22,300 nt of DNA from positions 12,207-34,506 of the forward strand of contig JAOAFP010000003.1 of NCBI GenBank assembly GCA_026416215.1. Direction: 5' to 3'. Every line of letters begins with the position of its first letter. Position 1 is the first letter of the stretch. A model generated the notes under the pieces. It had not been told where the DNA came from. It was given only the letters and a program-made list of their open reading frames with translations, and did not search any database. Position numbers and translations under genes: made by a program. This document shows, one piece after another, positions 15,020-22,300 of the stretch. This stretch comes from Negativicutes bacterium. GTDB lineage: Bacteria; Bacillota; Negativicutes; SKW292.

Positions 15020-17953
15020 ATGGAATGGAAAGCCGGGACAAAACTGCACGGCTTCAAGTTGGTGCGCGAGGATGAAGTAAGGGAGATCAACGCCCGGGCG
15101 CTGTTGTTTGAACACATCAAAACCGGGGCCAGACTGCTCTGGCTGGCCAGCGACGAAGACAACAAGGTGTTTTCAATTGCTTTCCGCACCCCGCCGCCCG
15201 ACAACACCGGTCTGCCCCACATTCTGGAACACGCCGTGTTGTGCGGTTCGCGCAAGTTTACCGGCAAGGAGCCGTTTGTCGAGCTGGTCAGGGGTTCGCT
15301 GAACACTTTTCTCAACGCCATGACCTACGCCGACAAGACGGTGTACCCGGTGGCCAGTCGCAATCACAAGGACTTCCGCAATCTGATTGACGTTTATCTT
15401 GACGCGGTGTTCTTCCCGGCCATCTATCACCGTCCTGAGGTCTTCCGCCAGGAGGGATGGCACTACCAGATCGACAGCCCCGAACAGGAACTGACTATCA
15501 ACGGCGTGGTTTACAATGAAATGAGAGGGGTGTTTTCCAGTCCCGGCAACCTGCTGCAGCGCAAGGTGATGCAGGCCCTGTTTCCTGACAATATGTACGG
15601 GTTCGAATCGGGCGGCGTGCCGGATGCCATTCCCGAGCTCACCTATGAAAAATTCCTCGAATTTCACCGCCAGCATTACCATCCCGGCAATGCCTGGCTG
15701 TTTGTGTACGGCGACGCTGAAATTGCCGAAACCCTGGCCTTTATCGACAGCGAATACCTCAGCCGGTTTGAGCGGCGCCGGGAAGTGGTGAAGCTGCCCA
15801 GACAGCCTGCGTTTGACCAGAAACACAACCTGACCGCCGAATTCGCTGTGCCGGCCGACGAAAAGAGCGACGGCAAGAGCATTCTCAGCCTGAGCTGGGT
15901 GGTGGGGGACACATCCAGGCCTGACGTCACGCTGGCGTTTGCGGTTCTGGGCGATATCCTGGTTGACAACGAAGCGGGCATAATCAAGCGGGCCCTGCTC
16001 GAACAGGGTATCGGCCGGGAGATCACAGTCAGCCTGGACACCACCATCCAACAGCCGGTGTTTACCATTGCCGCCTGGGACGCCCGCATCCACCAGCAGG
16101 CTGAGTTTGAGGCGGTGATCTACGATTGCCTGACCCGGCTGGTGGAGAGGGGAATCAGCAGCAAGCTGCTGCAAGCCTCGCTCAGCTATCACGAATTCAG
16201 GCTGCGCGAGGCCGATTTCCTGCACTATCCCAAAGGGCTGGTGTACAACCTGCGCTGCCTCGGGACCTGGCTGTACGACCACGACCCGCTGCTGCCGCTG
16301 AAGTATGAGCCGGTGCTGGCGAAGCTGAAAAAGGAAATCGAGGAAGGCAGCGGTTACTTCACCGGTCTGATCAGCAAGTATCTGCTGGAAAACACCCACT
16401 GCGCGGCTGTTACTTTGCGGCCGCGGCCGGGGCTGGAGGAAAAACGGGCTGGGGAAAAAAGGCGTAAATTGGCTGAGATCAAAGACCGGATCAAGGAACC
16501 GGCCCTCAGGCAGTTAATCGACGACTGTGCCGCCCTGAAGCGGTTCCAGGAAACCCCGGATAGTGCCGCCGATCTTGCCACCATTCCCTCGCTGTCGCTT
16601 GGAGATCTCGAACGACAGAGTCCGCTGTTGTCTGGGCGGGAGATTACCGTCGAGGGGCTGAAGGTTCTGTTTTTGCCTCTGTTTACCAATCGTATCGCCT
16701 ACACCAGCTTTTATTTTGACTGCCGGGTGGTGCCGCAGAACCTTCTGCCCTATCTTTACCTGCTGGCTGATCTGCTGTCGCGAATTGACACCGGCCGTCA
16801 CCGGTACGGGGAGCTGGATATGGCGATCAAACGGCACACCGGCGGGCTGAGCTTTGATGTCTGCGCGTTCGCCGACGTGCACGAGGCCGGGACTTACTGC
16901 CCGAAGTTTATCGTCCGGGGGCGGTCGCTGATCAATCACCTGCCCCAGATGTGCGAGCTGATTGGGGAAATTTTGGCCGACAGCCGGTTCAACGACCCGG
17001 AGCGGCTGCGGGAGCTGATCCGCGAACTGCGCACCAATCTGCGGGAGAATATGTTTGACAACGGGCGGAAAATCATCACCGCCCGTCTGCTCTCCTATTT
17101 TTCGCCGGCCGGCCGGTTCAACGAATACGGCGAGTTCAGCTATTACCGGTTTTTATGCAAGCTGGACGATGACTACCGCGATATGGCCAGGGACATTGAG
17201 ACCAATCTGCAGCAGGTGGCGGCAATGGTATTTGACCGCAACCGCCTGCTGATCGGCCTGACCTGTGCCGAACGCGACCTGGAATTCTTCCGGCAGAGCA
17301 TGGTCATGCTGGTGACCAGGCTGAACGACCAGCCGCTGCCGGCTCAGGCCTGCGACTTCGTGCTCAGCCCGGCCAACGAAGGCTTTGCCCTGGCAGCCCG
17401 GGTTCAGCATATCGTCAAAGGCTACGACTTCCGCCGGCTGGGAGTGTCGTATCACGGCAGCCTGAAGGTGGTGGAAACCATTCTTCAGTACGAGTACCTG
17501 TGGAATAAAATCCGCGTTCTCGGCGGGGCATACGGGCCGCTGGTACGGATTTCCCCCACCGGTGAGACCATCCTGGGTTCGTACCGCGATCCGCAGCTGA
17601 CCGAAAGCTTGCGGGTATTTGACGGAACTGGCGGCTACCTCAGGCAGTTCAGTGCCGGCTCCCGGGATATGGAACGCTATATTATCGGTACGATCGGCCG
17701 CCTGGATTCCCCCCTGACCCCGGCGATGAAGGGGGAGAGATTTGTCACGCTTCGCCTGCAGAACCGCAGCGACGATGATATCCAGCGCGAGCGGGATGAG
17801 GTGCTGGCGACCACGGTGGCAGGGGTGCGAAAATGGGCGGATATGTTCGACGCGGTAGCTGCCGCCAACCACCTGTGCGTAATCGGCAGTGAACCGGCTC
17901 TGCTGTCGGCCAGGCACCTGTTCGGCAACATTGTGAGGGTGAATAATGAATAG
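15020..17953 (+). CDS. M16C presequence-protease-like zinc metallopeptidase
   Basis: This is a large single-chain M16C peptidase (PreP/Cym1/falcilysin type), 977 residues, which in this family encloses and degrades unfolded peptides in a closed chamber. The zinc site is HILEH (H67, catalytic E70, H71), with E167 in VVYNEMRGVFSSP as the distal ligand. The motif RGSLNTFLNAMTYADKTVYPVASRN is highly characteristic of the group. The second half carries the homologous inactive domains and ends in a helix-rich segment, with GGAYGPLVRISPTGE resembling the family GGAYG motif. No signal peptide is seen, so a cytosolic location is likely. The ATG at 15020 has only a weak upstream AGGATGG. The 3' end overlaps the response-regulator gene by eight bases. 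Confidence 0.93.
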   Translation: MEWKAGTKLHGFKLVREDEVREINARALLFEHIKTGARLLWLASDEDNKVFSIAFRTPPPDNTGLPHILEHAVLCGSRKFTGKEPFVELVRGSLNTFLNAMTYADKTVYPVASRNHKDFRNLIDVYLDAVFFPAIYHRPEVFRQEGWHYQIDSPEQELTINGVVYNEMRGVFSSPGNLLQRKVMQALFPDNMYGFESGGVPDAIPELTYEKFLEFHRQHYHPGNAWLFVYGDAEIAETLAFIDSEYLSRFERRREVVKLPRQPAFDQKHNLTAEFAVPADEKSDGKSILSLSWVVGDTSRPDVTLAFAVLGDILVDNEAGIIKRALLEQGIGREITVSLDTTIQQPVFTIAAWDARIHQQAEFEAVIYDCLTRLVERGISSKLLQASLSYHEFRLREADFLHYPKGLVYNLRCLGTWLYDHDPLLPLKYEPVLAKLKKEIEEGSGYFTGLISKYLLENTHCAAVTLRPRPGLEEKRAGEKRRKLAEIKDRIKEPALRQLIDDCAALKRFQETPDSAADLATIPSLSLGDLERQSPLLSGREITVEGLKVLFLPLFTNRIAYTSFYFDCRVVPQNLLPYLYLLADLLSRIDTGRHRYGELDMAIKRHTGGLSFDVCAFADVHEAGTYCPKFIVRGRSLINHLPQMCELIGEILADSRFNDPERLRELIRELRTNLRENMFDNGRKIITARLLSYFSPAGRFNEYGEFSYYRFLCKLDDDYRDMARDIETNLQQVAAMVFDRNRLLIGLTCAERDLEFFRQSMVMLVTRLNDQPLPAQACDFVLSPANEGFALAARVQHIVKGYDFRRLGVSYHGSLKVVETILQYEYLWNKIRVLGGAYGPLVRISPTGETILGSYRDPQLTESLRVFDGTGGYLRQFSAGSRDMERYIIGTIGRLDSPLTPAMKGERFVTLRLQNRSDDDIQRERDEVLATTVAGVRKWADMFDAVAAANHLCVIGSEPALLSARHLFGNIVRVNNE

Positions 17954-18620
17954 GCAGTCCGGGCGCTGGCGGGCGCTGGTGGCCGATGACATACCGGTCA
18001 ACGTCAAAATTCTCGTCCGCCTGCTGAATGAAGAGGGTCTGACCGCCGATACGGTTGCGGACGGGCAGGAGGCGGTGGCAGCGGCTCGGCGGGCCGACCC
18101 CCCATACGACATCATTTTTCTCGATCTTATGATGCCAGTGATGGACGGGCTGACTGCCACCAGACTAATCCGGGGACTGCCAGGCTACGCACAGGTGCCA
18201 ATCGTGGCGGTTACTGCCAACGCGGCTCGGGCGATCAGCAAAGAGGCCTATTCGGTCGGAGTCAGCGATTTTGTTCTCAAACCGGTCGATGGCGAGCAAA
18301 TCGCCGGGCTGCTGGCGAAACATATTCAGGGACTGCCGTCGCCGGGCTGCTGGAGGCCGGATGAGCAGACGGACAGATCGGAAAGTGGGGGCGGCCTGTT
18401 CGGGATCAACTACCAAAAGGCCAGACAGCGGCTGGGATGCGATGACCAGACCCTGCAGACCATGCTCAGCGAATTTTACACCAGCTACGGAGGTTTTTCG
18501 GTCGATTTCGACAAGGCCCTGACCGGCGACGGCAGCGACAGTCCGCTGCTGATGGTGCATAACCTGGCCGGTGTGGCGGCCAATCTCGGAGCTGACGGAC
18601 TGGCGGGCACTGAGTGCTGA
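17946..18620 (+). CDS. Response regulator with REC and partial HPt domain (5' part of a split gene)
   Basis: Residues 9-125 form a receiver domain: acidic pair D14/D15, phospho-acceptor D60 (FLDLMMPVMDG), T90 and K112. Residues 150-224 begin a histidine phosphotransfer domain with the phospho-histidine H205 in MVHNLAGVAANLGADGLAG. The HPt fold then stops at TEC and a TGA, too early for its four-helix bundle. The expected continuation (ALSADSWDEISRGRVKLQKHLEAVIKSL) lies in the +1 frame, at the start of the next gene. I therefore infer a frameshift near 18600-18620. The ATG at 17946 is preceded by GAGGG and overlaps the peptidase stop. No histidine kinase is nearby, so the phosphoryl donor is unknown. 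Confidence 0.85.
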   Translation: MNRQSGRWRALVADDIPVNVKILVRLLNEEGLTADTVADGQEAVAAARRADPPYDIIFLDLMMPVMDGLTATRLIRGLPGYAQVPIVAVTANAARAISKEAYSVGVSDFVLKPVDGEQIAGLLAKHIQGLPSPGCWRPDEQTDRSESGGGLFGINYQKARQRLGCDDQTLQTMLSEFYTSYGGFSVDFDKALTGDGSDSPLLMVHNLAGVAANLGADGLAGTEC

Positions 18621-19716
18621 CAGCTGGGACGAAATCAGCCGGGGCCGGGTAAAATTGCAAAAACACCTGGAAGCAGTGATAAAATCGTTGCATGATTGGC
18701 AAATTGCCGAGCGGCAGCGGTGGCGGGGCTGGCAGGCGGGCACGATCAAAAAGCCCAGTCTGCTGGTGATCGACGATGATCCGGTCGGGGGCAGAAAAAT
18801 AGTGGCCGAACTTGAGAAGGAAGGCTATCAGGTGAGCTGGGCCAGAACCGGCGAACAAGGGCTGTCCCTCCTGGACAGACAAAAAGTAGACCTGATACTG
18901 CTGGATATTGTTCTCTCCGATGCTGACGGGCTGGAAATCTGCCGGCAGCTGAAGACTAGTCCGGTCACCGCCGGGGTGCCGGTGGTATTTGTCACGGCCA
19001 TGGGGGACGACGACGTCATCCGCCGGGGGTTTGCCTACGGCGGGCAGGATTATGTGCGGAAACCGGTGAAGACCTTTGAGCTGCTGGCCAGGGTCAAAAC
19101 TCACCTGACGATTAAGCAGACACAGGACCAGTTGGCTCAGCTTAACACCGAGCTCAACGAGGCCAATCGGATAGTCCGCGATCAGAACCGTCAATTGATT
19201 GAAACGATCAATGAACTGGAGACCGCTGCCATAACCGACGTTTTGACAGGGTTGAACAACCGGCGGTACATGCACACAAGACTGAGTGAGGCGATTGGCC
19301 TGGCTGGCCGGGGGATGAGCGGGTTTTCGCTGATTATGGCTGATATCGACTTTTTCAAGGCGGTCAATGACACGTACGGCCACAACGGCGGCGACAGCGT
19401 GCTGCGGGTGGTGGCTGAGACCATCCGGGCCGGGATTCGCAAAATTGACGTTGCTGCCCGTTGGGGTGGTGAGGAGTTTCTGGTGCTGCTGCCCGGGGTT
19501 GGGCTGGCTGAGGCGGCTGCCTGCGCCGAGCGGCTGCGGGCGGCGGTGGCCGGGCGTGAGCTGATGCTTGGCGACCGGTCGCTGAGAGTGACCATGTCGC
19601 AAGGGGTGGCCGAATGGCAGCCCGGCGACCGGGAGGAAACGGTGGTTCACGCTGCCGACCGCCGGCTGTACCTGGCCAAGTCCGGCGGCCGTAACAAGGT
19701 TGTGAGCGAGGGGTGA
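18571..19716 (+). CDS. HPt remnant - REC - GGDEF diguanylate cyclase (3' part of a split gene)
   Basis: The open frame starts at GTG 18571 without a ribosome site. Residues 11-40 continue the HPt domain of the preceding gene. A second receiver domain follows (about 62-180: D68-D70, phospho-acceptor D112, KP in VRKPVKTFELL). Next come a coiled-coil linker (about 185-220) and a GGDEF domain (about 222-380). The active-site motif is GGEEF (299-303), and RKID (290-293), five residues before it, is an inhibitory I-site, so c-di-GMP synthesis with product inhibition is expected. With the upstream frame this reads as REC-HPt-REC-GGDEF, a phosphorelay-controlled c-di-GMP output protein. If the frameshift is real, this half may be poorly translated. 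The small membrane protein follows directly, its ATG six bases beyond this stop. Confidence 0.82.
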   Translation: MWRPISELTDWRALSADSWDEISRGRVKLQKHLEAVIKSLHDWQIAERQRWRGWQAGTIKKPSLLVIDDDPVGGRKIVAELEKEGYQVSWARTGEQGLSLLDRQKVDLILLDIVLSDADGLEICRQLKTSPVTAGVPVVFVTAMGDDDVIRRGFAYGGQDYVRKPVKTFELLARVKTHLTIKQTQDQLAQLNTELNEANRIVRDQNRQLIETINELETAAITDVLTGLNNRRYMHTRLSEAIGLAGRGMSGFSLIMADIDFFKAVNDTYGHNGGDSVLRVVAETIRAGIRKIDVAARWGGEEFLVLLPGVGLAEAAACAERLRAAVAGRELMLGDRSLRVTMSQGVAEWQPGDREETVVHAADRRLYLAKSGGRNKVVSEG

Positions 19717-19721
19717 GCGGG

Positions 19722-19997
19722 ATGTCGGACAATAATGGGTTCAGCGGCCCGGTTGCCGGTCGGCCGGAACAGGGAAAACAGGACGGCGGCCCGTCCCCGG
19801 TGTGGCCGGACGATTACGCGGGGCCGGCCGACAAACACGATCTGCTGATGGTGCAGTCCCGCCTGACCAAACACATTCTGGCCGTTGAGGGAAAACTGGA
19901 CTACAAGATCGATGTCTGGGGGCGGAAATTGCGCTGGCTGCTGGTTGTCAATCTCGCACTCGGCCTGGCCGGGCTGATCCTGTGGTGGGCCAGATGA
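19722..19997 (+). CDS. Small protein with one C-terminal membrane helix, unknown function
   Basis: This is a 91-residue product from ATG 19722, chosen because GAGGGG lies eight bases upstream. No family is recognised. Residues 1-35 are Gly/Pro/Asp-rich and probably disordered. Residues 37-66 (DKHDLLMVQSRLTKHILAVE onward) look like an amphipathic helix. Residues 69-89 (RWLLVVNLALGLAGLILWW) form a single hydrophobic segment next to the C-terminus, so the protein is tail-anchored with its bulk in the cytoplasm. It lies six bases after the GGDEF gene and 48 before the polyferredoxin. It could be a membrane anchor for either neighbour. Confidence 0.7.
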   Translation: MSDNNGFSGPVAGRPEQGKQDGGPSPVWPDDYAGPADKHDLLMVQSRLTKHILAVEGKLDYKIDVWGRKLRWLLVVNLALGLAGLILWWAR

Positions 19998-20045
19998 AAC
20001 GGCCGGCGACTGTTGCCGGCAACAACGACGAGGAAGGTGAACAGG

Positions 20046-20420
20046 GTGAGAAAGCTCAACAAACACGAACAGCGGTGCATTGGCTGCCGGACCTGTGAAA
20101 AGCTGTGTTCCCAGACTTACTTCCAGACTGCCGACCGGGAAAAGGCGGCGTTGCGGGTGGAGGACAAGGGGGACGGCCACACCATAACCGTCTGTAACCA
20201 GTGCGGTCTGTGTGCCGAGATCTGCCCGGTCAAGGCGATAAAACCCGACAGCCGCGGAGTCTGGCGGATCGATAAAAAAATTTGCGTCGGCTGTCTGGCC
20301 TGTGTGGGGTTTTGCCCGCAGGAGGCGATGTTCAGACACGACGACCTTCTGGTGCCGTTCAAGTGCGTGGCCTGCGGGGTCTGTGCGGCCAAATGTCCGG
20401 CCCGGGCGCTGGAAATATGA
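20046..20420 (+). CDS. Polyferredoxin with four [4Fe-4S] motifs, AorA-like
   Basis: This is an electron-transfer subunit of 124 residues with four complete CxxCxxCxxxC motifs: CIGCRTCEKLC, CNQCGLCAEIC, CVGCLACVGFC and CVACGVCAAKC. Sixteen cysteines are enough for four [4Fe-4S] clusters. It has no signal peptide or Tat motif, so it is cytosolic. The start is GTG at 20046, nine bases after AGGAAGG; the earlier in-frame GTG at 20037 is too close to that site, and a TTG at 20013 has none. It directly precedes an aldehyde:ferredoxin oxidoreductase. A four-cluster small subunit beside a tungsten AOR is the arrangement of AorA-AorB in Aromatoleum, so it probably wires the AOR to its electron acceptor. 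A generic ferredoxin role is the alternative. Confidence 0.88.
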   Translation: MRKLNKHEQRCIGCRTCEKLCSQTYFQTADREKAALRVEDKGDGHTITVCNQCGLCAEICPVKAIKPDSRGVWRIDKKICVGCLACVGFCPQEAMFRHDDLLVPFKCVACGVCAAKCPARALEI

Positions 20421-20426
20421 GGGGCG

Positions 20427-20445
20427 GGCGGCAATGCCTGCCGCC
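20427..20445 (+). promoter_or_regulatory. Hairpin between polyferredoxin and AOR genes
   Basis: GGCGGCA (20427-20433) pairs perfectly with TGCCGCC (20439-20445) around a five-base loop. It sits in the 71-base gap and has no T-run after it, so it is not a terminator. It could stabilise the upstream message or set the ratio of the two subunits. It may also be a chance product of high GC content. Confidence 0.35.
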
Positions 20446-20491
20446 GGTTAACGGCAACAACAATATGAATATGAAAGTGGTGGGATAAGCA

Positions 20492-22300
20492 ATGGACAGA
20501 GCATCACAGCCCAGTCAGCGGCCGATTCTGGCCAGGTTCAGCTACCGGCGGCCGGACATCGAACGCGGCTACACCGGCCAGACTCTCTACATCAACCTCG
20601 ATCGGCATCATATCGAGGCCCGGCCGGTTTCGGAGGAAATGAAGAAAAAATTTATCGGCGGACGGGGGTTTGGTCTGAAGCTGCTGTGGGACGGGATCAA
20701 CGACCATACCAGGTGGAATGACCCGGAAAATGAACTGATTGTCGCTCCCGGGCCGATCTGCGGGATCACCCAGTATCCCGGGACAGGCAAGTGCTACGTG
20801 GTCGGGTTGTCGCCCCTGACCGAAGGGCCCTACGACAGCAACGTCGGCGGCCATTTTGCCCCGTTTCTCAAGTTTGCCGGCTGGGATGCCCTGGAAATTC
20901 AGGGCAAAGCCGGGCGGGACGTGATAATTTTCATCGACGGCCCGGCTGGCGAGGTGCGGATTGAAGGGGCTGACGACCAGCCGACCGATACCCATTTGCT
21001 GCTGGAGGAAATCACCGCCCAATATGCAACCGACCAGTACGACCGCCGGCATATCTCGGTGATTTCGGCCGGACGGGCGGCCGGGCACACGCTGATTGGC
21101 GCACTCAACGTATCGTTCTACGACGTCCGGCGCGAATTTGACCGGATCAAGCAGGCCGGCCGCGGCGGACTGGGTACGGTGTTCCGTGACAAACGGCTGA
21201 AGGCGGTGGTGGTGCGCAGCCCGGAAGTCCGTCCCGATATGAACCGGCCGGCCAACAAGGCCCTGATCGACCGGGCGGGAGTCAAACTCCACCGTGAAAT
21301 GGCCCGGCTGGATGACCGGCAGAACCGGATGAGGCACACCGGTACCACCTATCTGAACTCGATCATGAACGACTACGATCTCCTGCCCTGTCACAACTTC
21401 AAGTTCGGCAGCCACCCCGAAGCCCATAAGCTGGCTGCCTCCGAGTTTGCCAAATATTTCAGGGTCAGCGGGCACGACGGATGCTGGTATGGCTGTACCA
21501 TGGCCTGCGCCAAGGTGGTGGAGGGGTTTGAGCTTAAAACCGGTCCCTATAAAGGCCAGCGGGTACCGGTGGACGGGCCGGAATACGAAACAGTCGGGGG
21601 CGTGGGATCAACCTGCGGCATTTTTGATCCGGAATACATCATCGAGTGCAATTTTTACTGCGACACCTACGGGGTGGACACCATTTCCTTCGGCACCCTG
21701 ACCGGGTTTATCATGGAATGTTACGAAGCCGGCATCCTTGATTCGGAGAAGACCGGCGGTCTGGAGCTGCGGTTCGGCAACAAGGAGGCAGCCCTAGAGC
21801 TGCTGCACCAGATGGCCCGCGGTGAAGGCTTCGGCCTGATCGCCGGGCAGGGCATCCGGCGGATGAAAAAGATATTTGCCAGCCAGTATGGGGCTGACCC
21901 AGCCTTCCTCCAGGATATCGGCATGGAGTGCAAGGGACTGGAATTCTCACTGTATATGCCCAAGGAATCGCTGGCCCAGCAGGGGGGCTACGGTCTGACC
22001 AACAAAGGGGCCCAGCACGATGAAGCCTGGCTGATTTTCATGGATATGGTCAACAACCAGATTCCGACCTTCGAGGACAAGGCCGAGGCTCTGCACTACT
22101 TCCCGATGTTCCGCACCTGGCTCAGCCTGATGGGACTGTGCAAACTGCCGTGGAACGATATCGTGCCGGAAGACAACAAATTCACCGATGAACCGGCAAA
22201 AATCCCCGAGCATGTGCAAAACTATGTGGATCTGTTCAATGGCGTGACCGGACAGAATATTGACAGGGCGGAGATGATCCGCCAGTCGGAAACGGTATAT
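20492..22300 (+). CDS. Aldehyde:ferredoxin oxidoreductase (tungsten type), 3' truncated by the window
   Basis: This tungstopterin enzyme interconverts aldehydes and carboxylates using low-potential electrons. The reading frame runs from ATG 20492 to the window end, 603 codons with no stop. The N-terminal pterin-binding blocks are GGRGFGLKLLWDGI, PGPICGITQYPGTGK, SPLTEGPYDSNVGGHF and LKFAGWDALEIQGKA. AGRGGLGTVFRDKRLKAVVV and GPEYETVGGVGSTCGIFDPE are also typical of AOR. Cluster ligands are C331, C335 and C339 (CWYGCTMAC) plus C550 (MGLCKLPWN). The C-x3-C-x3-C spacing is one residue longer than the C-x2-C-x3-C of classical AORs. The later NKGAQHDEAW replaces the usual NRGACH-type segment, so it belongs to a distinct subfamily and its substrate is uncertain. 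The ATG has only a weak upstream GTGGGAT. It is likely cotranscribed with the polyferredoxin. Confidence 0.93.
   Translation, partial: MDRASQPSQRPILARFSYRRPDIERGYTGQTLYINLDRHHIEARPVSEEMKKKFIGGRGFGLKLLWDGINDHTRWNDPENELIVAPGPICGITQYPGTGKCYVVGLSPLTEGPYDSNVGGHFAPFLKFAGWDALEIQGKAGRDVIIFIDGPAGEVRIEGADDQPTDTHLLLEEITAQYATDQYDRRHISVISAGRAAGHTLIGALNVSFYDVRREFDRIKQAGRGGLGTVFRDKRLKAVVVRSPEVRPDMNRPANKALIDRAGVKLHREMARLDDRQNRMRHTGTTYLNSIMNDYDLLPCHNFKFGSHPEAHKLAASEFAKYFRVSGHDGCWYGCTMACAKVVEGFELKTGPYKGQRVPVDGPEYETVGGVGSTCGIFDPEYIIECNFYCDTYGVDTISFGTLTGFIMECYEAGILDSEKTGGLELRFGNKEAALELLHQMARGEGFGLIAGQGIRRMKKIFASQYGADPAFLQDIGMECKGLEFSLYMPKESLAQQGGYGLTNKGAQHDEAWLIFMDMVNNQIPTFEDKAEALHYFPMFRTWLSLMGLCKLPWNDIVPEDNKFTDEPAKIPEHVQNYVDLFNGVTGQNIDRAEMIRQSETVY

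Noticed and set aside
15173..16399. A 408-codon minus-strand open frame opposite the M16C peptidase
   Set aside because: Complementary to highly conserved M16C coding sequence, with no family motif or start signal.
18609..18621. Programmed prfB-like +1 frameshift at UGAC
   Set aside because: The stop context fits, but the P-site codon is UGC and not the slippery CUU, and no well-spaced internal Shine-Dalgarno precedes it. A mutation or base error explains the split better.
20457..20488. Tiny leader peptide genes starting at the ATGs before the AOR gene
   Set aside because: The frame encodes only a few residues, has no convincing ribosome site and no regulatory codon run.

Overview
The window is a GC-rich (about 60% by eye) stretch of bacterial chromosome with every gene on the + strand. 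Gene content and order suggest an anaerobic, Clostridia-like member of the Bacillota. An M16 peptidase - dut - dapB - asd - dapA - ribonuclease J run recalls the Bacillus/Clostridia ymxG-asd-dapG-dapA-rnjB neighbourhood. An oxygen-sensitive class III ribonucleotide reductase and a tungsten-type aldehyde:ferredoxin oxidoreductase point to strict anaerobiosis. Species cannot be named from the sequence alone. The first 17 bases equal the end of the Tn5/Nextera mosaic-end adapter, so the left edge is a library artefact at a contig end.

Layout. (1) 18-1096: an APC-family amino acid permease that has lost its 5' end. (2) 1116-4311: an extended -10 promoter, then ndk, a PduO-type cobalamin adenosyltransferase and an EF-G-like GTPase, closed by a hairpin. 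(3) 4338-10647: an M16 peptidase, dUTPase, dapB, asd, dapA and RNase J. This combines the aspartate-semialdehyde to tetrahydrodipicolinate steps of lysine/DAP synthesis with protein, nucleotide and RNA housekeeping, and a strong intrinsic terminator follows at 10721-10747. (4) 10759-13776: a promoter overlapped by two NrdR-box-like sites 41 bases apart, then nrdR, nrdD and nrdG. (5) 13886-14971: an unrecognised exported protein. (6) 15020-19997: a 977-residue M16C peptidase, a REC-HPt / REC-GGDEF signalling pair that looks like one gene split by a frameshift, and a small one-helix membrane protein. (7) 20046 to the right edge: a polyferredoxin with four [4Fe-4S] motifs and an aldehyde:ferredoxin oxidoreductase cut by the window end, arranged like AorA-AorB.

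The points most worth a second look are the following. NrdD stops almost exactly where its radical glycine should be and lacks the usual glycyl-radical tail. The phosphorelay/diguanylate cyclase gene is split within its HPt domain. The AOR has a C-x3-C-x3-C spacing instead of C-x2-C-x3-C. The EF-G paralogue lacks the usual G3 histidine. The nrd promoter carries an apparently complete NrdR operator pair. No tRNA, rRNA, CRISPR array or insertion sequence was seen. No gene-free stretch exceeds 300 bases; the longest is 10648-10824, and it holds a palindrome, a terminator and the nrd promoter.
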